Source: Alitta virens | Lineage: Eukaryota > Annelida > Polychaeta > Phyllodocida > Nereididae | Assembly: GCA_932294295.1 (NCBI GenBank) | Contig: OW028579.1 | Coordinates: 34,483,250 to 34,547,249 of the forward strand | Direction of reading: 5' to 3' | DNA length: 64,000 bases | Part shown: in pieces, positions 12,788-24,247 of the stretch | Numbering within the stretch: the stretch's first letter is position 1 | Layout: every line of letters starts with the position of its first letter | The notes under the pieces: model-generated | Database searches by the model: none | What the model saw: only the letters and a program-made list of their open reading frames with translations | Told to the model about the DNA's origin: nothing | Position numbers and translations under genes: made by a program

Positions 12788-12990
12788 ACGAGTCACCCTT
12801 GGAAGTCGGCGGATTACTCCTGGAAGCCGTCGAGTTACTCCTACTACCCGTCGGCTTACTTCAAGTGACCCGTAGAACCCGCCGAGTGACCCGTAGAACC
12901 TGCTGAGTGATCTGTAGAACCCGCCAAGTCACCCGTAGAACCCGCCGAGTCACCCGTAGAACCAGCCGAGTCACCCGTAGAAACCCTTTT
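12788..12990 (+). repeat. GC-rich 21-bp minisatellite
   Basis: The unit is close to CACCCGTAGAACCCGCCGAGT and occurs about nine times, degenerate on the left and regular on the right. Because 21 is a multiple of three it leaves an open frame with a repeated Arg-Arg-Thr heptad (12907-13137). I read that as a by-product rather than a protein. The GC content stands out sharply from the AT-rich surroundings. Confidence 0.9.
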
Positions 12991-13295
12991 TGCCGCCAGA
13001 ATCCATCGCCAACCCGGCGAAAAAAGCTGTTGCATAACCGTTATGTAATACTACGGGTTCACTACGGCAAAACCGGCTATGTGAGACGGGGGCTTAAGAG
13101 AATTACAGGTGAAACAGTTCACCAAAATGTAATATAATTATTATTATATGTTTTGACACAGTGTTCCTTTCCTGCCCACCTACTTGTAGTATTTATGAGC
13201 TCAGTGCATCTGGCTTGTTGACGTTAAATTACCTCGGAAAACTTCATCCCTGAAAAACCAACTCTCCTGCAGCTGGCCACATGAATAGCTGGAAC

Positions 13296-13385
13296 TTCCC
13301 TGTAGCTCAGTTGATTATAAAACATTGGTTTTGAGTTGCTATACACAAAAGACGTTTGTATGTTTTGATTTGAATCCATGATATT
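13296..13385 (+). repeat. tRNA-like SINE head
   Basis: TGTAGCTCAGTTGATTA resembles the A box of a tRNA promoter, and TTTGATTTGAATCC about 65 bases later resembles a B box. The cloverleaf is not preserved, so this is a decayed tRNA-derived SINE head rather than a tRNA gene. Confidence 0.5.
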
Positions 13386-14570
13386 TTAACAATTGATGAA
13401 TTAATGCATTTCTTTTCATCTAGGTGATTGAGTAAATGGGTACCCTACTGCAGCACAATGCCACTGAACAATATATAGTTATTGCATTTTCTTGGCTCAG
13501 TGACATTAAGGCATTTTGATGGATTTACAATATGTACTTAATTGTGGCTTTGTGCTAGCTCAACCTCACATAACAAGATGACTCAGTACATCCAATAAAG
13601 CTCTTATGCACCTTTGTGTTAGTCCGACAAACTGCCTCACGACGATGACATTGCATTGGGAATTTCTTGCAAACTACATTAAGCATGTTTTTCCTGTTGG
13701 ACATATATTTTACTAGTCAAACAAACATGGATATACTTTCTTAGATAAGAGAGTTTGTTGATAATTTCTCTCTAGACACAAATTTAATTTTAAACCAGTC
13801 AGCTGCACTAGTCAGTGAAATCCAGTAAAATGCCGTATTCTCTTGTGAATTCAGTGCTATATTAATATATTTAGAAGGGTGACAACTATGTTGCAAGACA
13901 GTCAAGACCCTAGAAAAGGTGTTTCTTGTCAATCCAGCATAAATGGGTCGTCAGTTGACACGATGGTAAATCGATTTATTAGTATGATTAGGTTCGGCAC
14001 GTTTTATGACCCAATGCCAGTGACAGAAATGTTGCGGTCTACTTTTGTGTTGCGTAAGTGACTCCGTCCATATCAGATTGTTCAAACATATGTTTATCTG
14101 GTCTCTCTTGTTTGGAAGACAGACAGAATAATTTATGAGGTAATGGGTGTCACTAATAAAAAGATACTGATGTATCGGATGATCAAGGTTAAAGAAAATG
14201 TGGAAACATCCTTGACATTTTGCACTAATCTGCATGGTTTGGTTACATAAAAAATTTCGCTATATTGAGTTTTATTTGGAAGAAAAAAAATTGGTATACA
14301 TTTAGGATGTCACAGAAAATGCCCTACGAGATGTCAGATGAGAACTGTACCATACCATACTGAACTTTCCACATTATACAAACGCCATTGCCACCCAAGA
14401 AATTCTGAAGTATTATGATTTTGTATATATATTTTATTTGCAAACAGTGGCCCAATCCATTCGGGCTTACTTGTATGACGTTGCATATTATTGAAAATAT
14501 TTTGTGTGCTGAAGATGTTTATCAGGCTTTGAAAACGTAACATAATATTTATTTAATCTGTAAATATATC
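13386..14570. other. No recognisable feature
   Basis: About 1.2 kb of unique-looking AT-rich DNA. It contains short open frames under 100 codons on both strands, none with a familiar motif or splice context. I see nothing that I can annotate. Confidence 0.5.
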
Positions 14571-14584
14571 CATATGACAATGTA

Positions 14585-14682
14585 TTACTACTACAAAACT
14601 ACTACTACTACTGCTACTCCTCCTACTACTACTACTACTACTACTACTACTATCACTACTACTACTACTACTACTACTACTA

Positions 14683-14753
<71 letters not shown>
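14585..14753 (+). repeat. (ACT)n trinucleotide microsatellite, about 170 bp
   Basis: An almost continuous run of ACT/CTA triplets with a few interruptions (GCT, CCT, ATC). It generates a spurious open frame with Thr and Leu runs. Confidence 0.97.
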
Positions 14754-15211
14754 TTTCAAAGATTCAAAGATTTAAAAACAAAACGCCAGTTCTGGAGGAC
14801 GTCTAAAAACACATGACACCCTCTTCCAAGTCAGACTCTATGAATTATGTAATAACTTCCTTCGATAAATTTATTAGACTTCTGATGGAGTTCTAAGTAA
14901 AACCTTTTCGTCATACTTTCGTATTTGCAGTGATTACACGTACTATCTTTTTTATTCGCTGTTCAACAAGTTGAACCAGATTGAATGAGCACAATATGTT
15001 GGGTAAATTTTGGCACTGGCCTGATGCAGTGAAAGCTTCATTCTGAAAAGAGTAAATGATTATTTGAGCAGTAAAGTATATTCATGAGACATAAGTAACT
15101 GCCTTAAGTAACTGTCTTAATAATTATTGAAGCAAAGCACATCTTGATCCAATTCGAAGTGATGCGTTTCATTCCAGACAACATTTAACATCAGTTCGAC
15201 TTTGCCAAAGA

Positions 15212-15535
15212 GAGCCAACATTGGATCTTAATGAGCCGTTCTTAAATGTCAGTGTCTCAATAATACTTGGTCTAATTTTGGACAGCTTATATGATTGGTT
15301 ACAAGAGGTAAACGTAATGAGTCCACACCATGTTACACATTTACCCCATTGGTGGGGTATTTTACTTGCCTCAGCATAGACACCGAGTACAAGGGACTGC
15401 CAATTTAATGTCTCATCTGAACGACATCCAGCTGGGATGTAGCTCATGAAGGATGCCCAAGCCTGGGATTGAACCCGGGTCCTCCAGAGGAGCAGGCAAG
15501 TTTTTACCCCTTATTGCTTCACGAAATCCCTGAAA
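15212..15535 (-). mobile_element. tRNA-related SINE, copy 1
   Basis: This segment is about 80 percent similar to 15908-16190 and lies in the same orientation. On the minus strand, GGGTTCAATCC fits a pol III B box at 15466-15476 in the tRNA-like head. The body follows toward lower coordinates with CTACATCCCAGCTGGATGT, GAGACATTAAATTGGCAGT and TATGCTGAGGCAAGTAAAA. Further diverged body sequence occurs near 44480-44580. No target duplications could be fixed. Confidence 0.75.
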
Positions 15536-15907
15536 AAAAACGCGATTTAATGAATGATAATTGAAAATATGGATAATTTGGCAACTTGAATGAAAATCAA
15601 CAAACTCAGTGATTAGCAATCATGTCATATGATACTTGATTTGGATTTCCTGATATTTTTGTCAATATTTTGATCAGTAGGACTTATCATTGCCTAGTTA
15701 GTTGGCCCTAAGCATCCATTTAAGCTATTTTGGCCGCCATCTTTTGATTTTGATTTTACCGCTTGGAGCTTAGGCTCATTAAAAACAGCACAAAAAACTG
15801 AGGGGGTGCACCAAATTTCATAGCTTTGTCCACTCTGTAATTTTCATGCTACGAGCCTCCATTAAGTGTCCTACCACTAGACCACCCAGCTTCCTGTTGG
15901 CCAATGA

Positions 15908-16190
15908 CAGAAATAATTTGATCCTATCAACCCGTTCTTCAATGGCAAGGTATCAACACTACTGGGTCTGAAGTTGGACAGCTTATATGACTGGTTACAA
16001 GAGGTAGACGTAATCCACACCATTTTACACATTTACCCCATGGGTAGGATCTTTTACTTGCCTCAGCATAGACACCGAGTACAAGGCACTTCCAATTTAA
16101 CGTCTCATGGGATCAACATCCAGCTGGGATGTAGCTCAAGAAGTGTGCCCGGGCCATGGATCGAACCCAGGACCTTCATGTAAAATATAG
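15908..16190 (-). mobile_element. tRNA-related SINE, copy 2
   Basis: This is the second copy of the same SINE, with a better B box (GGGTTCGATCC on the minus strand, 16158-16168). It shares the GCTTATATGAYTGGTTACAA and CTTGCCTCAGCATAGACACC blocks with copy 1. A separate A-box-like piece (GGTGGTCTAGTGGTAGGAC on minus, about 15872-15892) lies between the copies and may be a remnant of another tRNA head. Confidence 0.78.
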
Positions 16191-16345
16191 GATTGGTGGA
16201 TGCCTCAACAGCTTGCATGCTATCTTGGATGTGAGACACTATACTGTACGATATTCCCATATGGTATTTAATCATCCGTTTTAGTTTTACGAAGAAATAG
16301 AATAACTGATATATTGACTCCCCCTCCCCCGGACATATATTGACT

Positions 16346-16363
16346 CCCCCCCCCCCCCCCCCC
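16346..16363 (+). repeat. Poly(C) tract of 18
   Basis: Eighteen uninterrupted C bases follow a C-rich stretch that starts at about 16319. It lies about 140 bp upstream of the TATA box of the lectin gene. Confidence 0.95.
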
Positions 16364-16500
16364 GGGACCACTGCTCTTGGCATTCCCACTCATTTATAAA
16401 GATTCCTTAAAATGCTAACCTGGATCACCTCTTGTGTAAAAGGTCATACTGGCCAGAGATTAATAAGGCAACTTTCGTCATAGAATTTGATAAGAAAACA

Positions 16501-16508
16501 TATAAATA
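16501..16508 (+). promoter_or_regulatory. TATA box of the CBM14-SUEL lectin gene
   Basis: TATAAATA lies 56 bases upstream of the ATG. A start site about 30 bases downstream, near 16531 (TGTACTTCC), would leave a 5' leader of roughly 30 bases. A strong TATA box with a short leader fits a highly expressed secretory gene, which is inference. Confidence 0.65.
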
Positions 16509-16563
16509 TTCCGGTGAACAGCCAGATATTGTGTACTTCCATTTGAAGACTTTTTTGATCACA

Positions 16564-19500
16564 ATGAAGTTTTTCATCCTCGTCATTGCAGCCCTGGTTG
16601 CTGTTGCTTCAGCAGGTGAGATGCATTTTAAATTAAATTTCAATACAATATAATGCAATATAATACAATTTAATACAATATAAAACAATACAATTTATAC
16701 CATATGATATTGATGTTGTCATTAAAATTAATTACATGATATAATACAACAAAACACAATACAATTCTGATGTAGGAGTATTTTATTTTTATATTTTTTA
16801 TATTGATGATAAGATGGGTAAACAAAATTGGAGTTAACGATTGAACATCATCACAGGATCTAGAAACTCTGAAGACTCAGACTCAGACAAGTTTTATTTC
16901 CTGTATATATGTAAACGTTAGTATATACAGGTGGAGACACCCCTAAGATAGTTTACTATCGCTACTGGGGTGCCACCAAAAATATTCTTTCATCCAGATC
17001 GCTGCAGACCATGCCAAACAGATTTCAGCATTTAAGTAAATTGATTTAACTTTTAGTTTGAAGATGGCAATGAAAGAAACTGTATATCATGATGAGACGC
17101 CACTTAGAAGATTACACTTAAAAGTATATGGGTATGTCACAATTGATCAAGAGGAATGGTCATATATAACAGTTTCTCACAGAGCAAATTGTTTGATATA
17201 TACTTACTAATTGAATTTTGAGCCACAGGCGCCCAAAGTTACTTTGATGCGGGGTAACTTGTTTTGCTCTCAAATAAATAAACCTGTATACATACCTGAC
17301 CTTGCTGCCATCAGCTGACCGTTAATTGATATTCATAGCTTAGAACCGATAACAAAAGAAAATTTTTGTAAAATGGTGATATACATATACCGTAACAGAG
17401 GGTATTATCGACACTCACATTAGAATGTTAACAATTTTTTTAACAAATTTAAGTGTCGATAATACTCGCCCTGTTGATAATACCCTCCGTTACGTTACTT
17501 CGATTTCTTAAAGATTTGCAGATTCTCAAATGTTACATAACACAATTGTGTATATTTTTTTCATATGATAAAATATTGCAGAAGAGTCTATTGATAAGTA
17601 AGAAACAGAAAATAGAAATTCATAGAAAATAAAAAGGAAAGATTTGATTTACAAAACATTTTTTCGTTCTTTCTTAGTTTATTTCTTTTTATCTTCTTTC
17701 TCTTTTTTCTTTCTTGCTTATATTATTTCTTTTTTTGTAATGATTAAGTGCATTTCACATTTCTGCACACTTTGAACACACGCCAGGTGTGACAAACCAG
17801 TACATGTCGTATTAAAAATATAAACAAACAAATACCCTATTATCACATATCAATCAGTTGTGGGCAGATTATGCAAACCAACACAATACTTGACCATGTG
17901 TGGGAGGACTGGACATCAAACCATTGTTTGAACTGAGATATAGGATGGCTTATTATATCACCTTGGTCAGTGGTGATTGGCAGGTTCATGATTTTTATTA
18001 GCCTACTTCACCCTTTTGTATTTGAAAGATTATATAACAATAGATTGTCTGATATATTTTTTCTGCGCTGTTAAGGTTATGCAGAATAGGGTGTACCGTA
18101 TTACGTGAAGTGCCTAATAGCGCGATTGCCCTTAACCCGAATCTACAACTAACGGCCAATTTAGGCACATAAATACAAAAACTAATAGTCCTTTGATGTA
18201 ATGTGAACTTATGCAGTGAGTGTAAAAATTTAATTCAAGTGTCTGTTGCTTTAGGTATCAGGTTTTCACGCAATTAGGTTCTCACGGAATTAGGTACAGT
18301 AACCATGGTAACTCTATAATATTTGATGTACAGTACTTCATACAAGCTAAACTTAGCTAGACCACTACCATAAACCAGGGTATCTTTGGCAAATATTATT
18401 GGCTCATACATAGAAGAATCAATGCATTTCATGCCACCTAAATTAACCTGATATAGGAAGATAAACATGCACCACAAACTCACCAGCATGAGGGATTTAT
18501 CTAACAAAAAAATGAGTTGCCGAAGTTATCCAACATAGGGGTAACTACAGGCACCCATGGCTTTCGCGATGATGCAGTCAATTTCTTTGTCTCTGATATG
18601 GAATATTTAATGGTACAGCGGTAGTTGGAACAGCAGCGATACTATGTGAAGTTTTCACCAAGAACAACCAAATATTAACACGCTAAGGCTGGAAAAATAC
18701 TTTCTAATCACTAAGAGTTTTATTTTTTAATATAAAAAAACTAGATATTCAGTGATATCATTTGAACCCCCCACCCCTTTCCCTCTAAAAATTCATAAAA
18801 AGTAATAATTCTAATTTTATGTATATCCATCATTAAACATTTTACTTATCTTAAATACCTGGAAAAACTTGATATTTACCTACAAAGGATCTATATTTAT
18901 GTTCTTAATTTATTTTACAGCACAGACAAAGCAAAAGGCTACTGAGAAAGAAGGTAAAATTACTTTCTTGTCAAATTTCATGAAAATATAAATTAAAATA
19001 CTTAATTGCAGGTTCAATTCAGTCATTTCAATGACCTTTTATTTTCCATTTCAGTGCCAAAACCAGCAGTGAAGCCAGTCGCAGGTAAAAAAACTGGCCA
19101 TCAATTTATCAATAATTGAAGATTCAGGGTTCACAGATCACTTCCATCCTATCTGTATCAAACAATGGTTCGCTATCTAATGTCATAAAAAATGATAATG
19201 TCATAAAAATTATCAGTATCTAGATGTAAATATGGGCTGTATCTTCACCAAATCAATATTTACTGAGCAGCATTAAACGTAACGAATTATGTGTGATTTT
19301 TCATTATGTTACATTAAAGAGTATATTTAAAGTGGTATTTTAACCAGCTGCACTTATTTGTTAATTAATTATTTAAAAATATGAAATTGTTGCATATTCA
19401 GTTCAAATTGTAACAATGTTTTAGCTGAGATTTATTCTTTAGCCTCAAAAGGAAATTCAATTAAATTGTTAGTCTAAGAGTTAATTGGCAAAAGTGCAAA

Positions 19501-22500
19501 TAGCGCATTTATCCATATATATATATATATACCTAAGTATTTATAGGAAAGATTCTCTTTCATTTACTTCTTATTTATATTTTTCAAGATGTTGCCAAGA
19601 AGGATAATGAAGAAATGGATGCTGAATTGTGGGGAAGTAAGTAATCTTTAAAGAGCATAATAAAATCTGTAATACAATAAATTACATTGGGAACACCAAA
19701 TCGCACTGACACTTAACAGGAGGAAGTTTATGGCACATTTCTATACTCCACATGGCAATTTACCTATCAAAAAATTTTCCACCAATCTTCCACCAAACCG
19801 TTGACTTCAGTTCATAACCAAATTTATTAAAACTTACATAATAAAAATTGTGTAATGCATGATGATGGGCTCCAAAAATATGAAAATTGAAGAAATGTAT
19901 AACAAAACCATGTGTCTTTAATAAAATGTATCAATTGCAATTTGGTCTAAATAAAGATGAAAGTGGAGAGTTATAAACTTAAGAATACCGCTTTGTTTTT
20001 TAAAAATTCAGGTCCATGTGTAAGCGATTGCGATGGAAGATCAGATGGTGATTACGCCTCTTGCTCCTCATGTGGTGGATACGTCTCATGTTCCGGAAAT
20101 GTCTTGTACGAAAGATCCTGCCCAGCTTCTTTGGAATGGGATGATGATGCTAAGCTGTGTGACTGGGTCTCACCAACTTGTGGTAAGTTTATGTCCACAG
20201 CATGGTGTTTTTGTAATTACCTGTGTGTGTGTGTGTGATTTAGGGCTTTATGTCCTGTATGTCTGCACCAGTTGGGCTAATTAGGACAGGCAGAGACCAT
20301 GGCAATGAGACGAAGGATGAAACAGCCATCCATTGTAATTACCTAAATTATTGTTCTAACTTAACCACATGTTGTTATGCTTATAGTATATCTGCAACAC
20401 TTATAGTCTATTAGTATAATGTAAAATGTTCTTGCATCCCACTTGCGGGGTTCTAGGCACTAAATAAGGTCTGCTCTTTCATATTTGTTGTCATTGTATC
20501 CATACCATGCATATAGATTAATGAAATATGACATTTCTATAATTGCAGCTAATTTCCTCAATACTCAAATTATTGTAACAGTTCCTGTATTATCTTGGTT
20601 TTATTGTTTATCTTTTAATAAGAATCTTTCTCCCCAGATAGCGTTCCAAATTGTTTCAACATCGGCAAGATGTTGGCGATGTTGATACGATGTTGTAACG
20701 ACAGTGGCCAACATAGAAACGATGATGGGCCGATTTGGAATGCTATCAGGATCTGCCAATGTTTCTTTCACAAAAGTTGGTGCATTAAATGCCAATCTTG
20801 TGCTTACTATGTGTCTTGTCCAATACCACTGTTCCGTTTAACACAAATAGTTTGTTAGAAGATGTATAATGGTCGACTCTGTATCAAGGCACATGTTCAA
20901 TCATGCATGTTATTTGACATAATGCAATTTATGTAATTGTACTAGGCCAGGTCAGAAGATCTGCCATAGCTTGCCAGAGGAACTTCATTGCAAGGGATGC
21001 TGAGCCATTGAGGATCAATTGTGACTCCGGCCGTGTGATTTTCATCAGAAGTGCCTGGTACGGTCGTCGCGCTCCATCTTCCGAAGTCTGTTCTTACAGA
21101 CTTCCTCATGCTGACAACACCAAGTGCTTTGGAAAGCCTCTTAGGGACACGTAAGTCTCCATTTTCAGCAGCTTTGCCAAGTACACTCGGAGTCATCAAG
21201 ATTCGCCAGGTCATAGGAACTCGCTACTTACACCAAAAAAACAACCAAAAAAACAGTGGAAGTGTGTAAGACATATGCCCTTTAATCCAAAATCAGCTGT
21301 GCATATCTCCCTGTGATACTATTTTATGCTTTACACTGACATGTGATTGTTGTGGGTGGCAAATTTCGATGACCCTGGTGAATCTCGATGACCCTGGTGA
21401 ATCTCGATGACCCTTGACCCTGGGTGTAAACCTAAACCTTGGATGAACTAGAGAAGGATTGGACACTTCGGAAAGTAATAAAACAATATTCATTATTAGG
21501 TGATTTAAGAAGAGTCAAATTCGCCCAGAGCTGGCCCAAGGACCCCTACTGCTTCCCTAAATACATAAATTCTTTGATGTTCACACTGCGCTTCAGTGAG
21601 CACACCCCTCATCAGTGATGCCCTGCATCATCAGCAATTAACTCCCTAAATTTCCAAGTCGAAATTCTTTATTTCTTATTGTATATTCTTGACATCACTG
21701 CCAGTGAATGCCGCATGATCCAAGGATTCTAAAAGTGTTTTCACCAAATTTCTAGCCCTAATATAAAGAAAGTTATGGACTAAAATTAGCCAGATTGGAA
21801 CTAATATTTTGTGAAACATGTTATCTTAATCATGTGATAACTCAAGAAGCCGTGAAAAGCCATAGATCAGACCATATCCATTGAAAAGATGAAAACCTTG
21901 TCTTCATGCTGGTTATTATGCCTTAATCGTCGAAAGTTGTCGAACGGAGATACAGACCTTCAAAGATGCCTAATTTTCAAAAGATGTGCACACATTTGTC
22001 TTAAAATTTTGATAAAAACCTGCCTTTTTATATATTTTCCCAAATTTTGTTGCCTACAAAACTAAAATTTAAGTCTGAAAAAACAATGATGGAAAAAAAT
22101 GTCAAGTTTATACTGTGTGCAGAGGAAAGATATGCATGTCAGCTGATATGAATACATATTTAACACCCCTTTCCATTGTTTCCCAGTGGAATCAGTGAGG
22201 GGGACTCATAAAACGTGGGTCTAATACAGCATCATAAATTGGTCATTAGGACGGTAGCGAAACGCAGTGTGAACCTTTGAAGTATGGAAGTGTCCAATCC
22301 TTCTCTAGTTCATCCAAGCCTAAACATGTCAAGAACACCAAAAGGCATCAAAGTCAAAAGTATGTTTAATGTACAAACTCTTATTTTGAATTTCACTATA
22401 AACAGCCACAAGTAAAGCTTTCCTAGTGTTTTAATTTTTTTCCAAATATTTTCACAAAATACTATTATTATTATATTAAAATAATGGCAAATAACCCTAT

Positions 22501-23156
22501 GAATGCCTTGCTGTTATCCTTCATATAGCCCCCCCCCCCCCACCTTCTATTAACCATATTTGTAAATTTATTGATAACTCACTTGGAGTCCACCCCTATT
22601 CTCATGGGTCAACGGATAAATTTTCACCTGGTTTTGTGATTTCCGTTATTTCAGATTCAAGGTTAGTCAACTGTGTAATGGCCAAAACAGTTGCGAAGTT
22701 GTTGCAAACAACGAACTGTTCGGAGACCGATGCTCCCTTACCTACAAATACCTCCAGGTTTGTTTCCAATAGACTTTGAATTCTAGTTAATTTTGTTTCA
22801 ATCAGCTTTATTTCTTGTTGTTTAAATTGACACCCAAAAGTTTCAAGTATGCTAATATTAGCGATTCCAATGACCATCATATTAATTTATCCAATATACC
22901 ATTTAGCTTATTATATAGTTTGGAAAATGTAAATAAATGAGTCCTTAGTCTTTCTAAATCCTGTTCAGTATACACAATTTATTCAGACTGTCTAAAGTTT
23001 TGACCTTAATTTCGATGGTATATATCTATATATGGAAGTAAAGATGGTGGAAAAACATGATCTTTATAGGTGATAATAGAAAATGTTATAAACTTATTGC
23101 TAATGACTGTATTTTATTTTCAGGCAACCTACTCTTGTGTGATCATGAGAGCTTGA
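16564..23156 (+). CDS. Secreted chitin-binding (CBM14) plus SUEL-lectin protein, eight exons
   Basis: I joined eight coding exons with GT..AG introns in consistent phase: 16564-16615, 18921-18953, 19055-19084, 19589-19636, 20012-20182, 20946-21150, 22655-22757 and 23124-23156. They give about 224 residues. Residues 1-17 are a clear signal peptide (MKFFILVIAALVAVASA). Residues 18-54 are a Lys/Glu/Pro linker made of three tiny phase-1 exons. Residues 57-111 are a peritrophin-A/CBM14 chitin-binding domain with eight cysteines, including CGGYVSC and LEWDDDAKLC. Residues 121-219 are a SUEL-type (rhamnose/galactose-binding) lectin domain: AWYGR, CNGQNSC, LFGDRC, TYKYL and a closing YSC, again with eight cysteines. 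The SUEL half-domains are on separate exons, and both only read through when spliced. The product is probably secreted to bind chitin and sugars, for example in mucus, cuticle or innate defence. The role is inference; the domains are firm. The acceptor of exon 6 (GTACTAG) is weak but is the only one in phase. Confidence 0.85.
16870..16910 (-). mobile_element. 3' tail of a minus-strand non-LTR element (intron 1)
   Basis: Read on the minus strand this gives AATAAAACTTGTCTGAGTCT followed by another GAGTC unit. A similar minus-strand tail with CTGAGTCTGAGTCTAAT occurs at 55488-55520. The shared (GAGTCT)n end suggests a short retroelement tail. I could not find the body with confidence. Confidence 0.4.
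17389..17494. mobile_element. 106-bp palindromic MITE in intron 1 of the lectin gene
   Basis: The ends are inverted: CCGTAACAGAGGGTATTATC on the left and GATAATACCCTCCGTTACG on the right. An inner pair, ATTATCGACACT and AGTGTCGATAAT, folds the element again. It has no coding capacity. Confidence 0.8.
20637..20747. mobile_element. Small TIR element (family M1, copy 1), intron 5 of the lectin gene
   Basis: GATAGCGTTCCAAAT on the left and ATTTGGAATGCTATC on the right are inverted. The interior repeats ATGTTG and ACATCG motifs and contains ACATAGAAACGATG. The same ends and core occur at 42924-43022, and a half copy occurs at 54785-54845. Confidence 0.8.
21367..21413 (+). repeat. 19-bp tandem repeat, about 2.5 units
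   Basis: The unit GATGACCCTGGTGAATCTC is repeated in intron 6 of the lectin gene, just left of the 881-bp TIR element. Confidence 0.85.
21438..22318. mobile_element. 881-bp non-autonomous DNA transposon with 31-bp TIRs and a 7-bp target duplication
   Basis: The ends are perfect 31-bp inverted repeats starting CTTGGATGAACTAGAGAAGG at 21438 and ending with the complement at 22318. Both sides are flanked by CCTAAAC (21431-21437 and 22319-22325), a clean 7-bp target site duplication. No open frame of useful length is inside, so it needs a transposase from elsewhere. The family is not assigned: 7-bp duplications are unusual, and P-like or hAT-like elements usually make 8. It sits in intron 6 of the lectin gene. 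Confidence 0.92.
22529..22541 (+). repeat. Poly(C) tract of 13
   Basis: Thirteen C bases lie about 110 bp upstream of the exon 7 acceptor of the lectin gene. Confidence 0.95.
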
Positions 23157-23195
23157 GCATACATATGGACTTATTATGTGAACCTTTTATTGCCA

Positions 23196-23201
23196 AATAA
23201 A
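23196..23201 (+). promoter_or_regulatory. Polyadenylation signal of the lectin gene
   Basis: AATAAA lies 40 bases after the stop codon at 23154-23156. This gives a short 3' UTR and fits 23124 as the last exon. Confidence 0.7.
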
Positions 23202-23716
23202 TCCTACAACAGGAAATGCTACAAAATTTTTTAAAGTGTTCCTTAATCACTGTTTAGTTAACCAATGTACGTGATGCAGCTGCAGGTGCCCAACAGCAGG
23301 TAACGTTATTCAAGCCAATTCTCAAAAAAGTGGCTTAGTTATGAAAGTAAAAGCATTTTGTTAAAAGTAGGCAACATGTTGATTCTTGTGTTTTTGGACT
23401 TGCTGGATTCAAATATTACTGTTGCCAAGCTGAATTTTTCGTTTCTTAACCCCCTAATTTGCATATCAAAATGGCCGCCCGTATTATACTTTTTGTTCAA
23501 TTCTTTTCAGGTTTTAACCTATAGATTTTGTTTGGTTCATTAAAATATCAGGATTAGCAATTGAGGCCACTACTAGAACCCTTTGTGACCACTTTTCTTC
23601 ATTATTAGGTGAAAAATTAATTTTAGCAACTTAGGGACGCCATTAATATAAATACTTAAATTTTTCATATCTCATCAACTAATAAAAATTAATACCATCC
23701 AGCAGGTCCACAAACA

Positions 23717-24200
23717 TAAAGCCCATTGCACACAGGAATCACATATGATGGCATCACATGTGATGGCATCACAACCCCTTCTTGTGATGCCAGCATAATG
23801 TTCTGCACACGAAGATGGACTCCATGACATAGTTACAACCCCTCACTAGTCATTATGGAGTTGTTGCAAACCAGGGTTTGCTGCATTCTAGGTCAAGTCA
23901 AAACCCCTCGCATCTGATTGGCTATTAGCAGGCCAGGCCCCTGTGATCATGGCATAAACTGCTGCACACGGGTTTGCATCATGGAAAGTCTCTGATTCCA
24001 TCATGGAATATCTAGCAGAGGGAGTAATAGCCTCTTGTCATGTGATAACCTATAATTATACTCCACATTGATCTCGTCACAAGTTATATATGACGCGATC
24101 ATAGCCTGCTGCACACAGGAAAATTTGGTCATGAGAAGGAGTTGTGACCAAATCATATGTGATCACGGCATGGAAAAACTCTTGTGTGCAATGGGCTTAA
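23717..24200. mobile_element. Fold-back element with AAGCCCATTGCACACA ends
   Basis: The left end TAAAGCCCATTGCACACAGG and right end CTTGTGTGCAATGGGCTTAA are inverted over about 18 bp, and the motif CTGCACAC recurs inside at about 23814, 23960 and 24110. The terminal TTAA on the right and TAAA on the left hint at a TTAA-type target but do not prove it. There is no coding capacity. A fragment of the next element (about 24003-24066) lies inside, so the two are nested or have recombined. Confidence 0.7.
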
Positions 24201-24247
24201 GAATCAATCTGTTGCCTGCGCATAACAGTTCAGTTTGCACTCAAGAG

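Noticed and set aside
12907..13137. Arg-rich frame with a heptad repeat
   Set aside because: The heptad is the translation of a 21-bp minisatellite; there is no start context or neighbouring exon.
13296..13385. Possible tRNA gene
   Set aside because: Only the A and B promoter boxes are recognisable; stems do not pair, so it is a SINE head.
14574..14816. Thr/Leu-rich frame
   Set aside because: It is a by-product of the (ACT)n microsatellite.
20942..21214. 90-codon minus-strand frame
   Set aside because: It is antisense to exon 6 of the lectin gene, whose plus-strand reading carries clear SUEL motifs.
22602..22880. 92-codon minus-strand frame
   Set aside because: It is antisense to exon 7 of the lectin gene (CNGQNSC, FGDRC, KYL on the plus strand).
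23124..23200. Alternative last exon reading of the lectin gene in phase 1 directly after exon 5
   Set aside because: It gives an unrelated tail and skips the SUEL exons; the phase-0 reading completes the SUEL domain with its last Cys (YSC).
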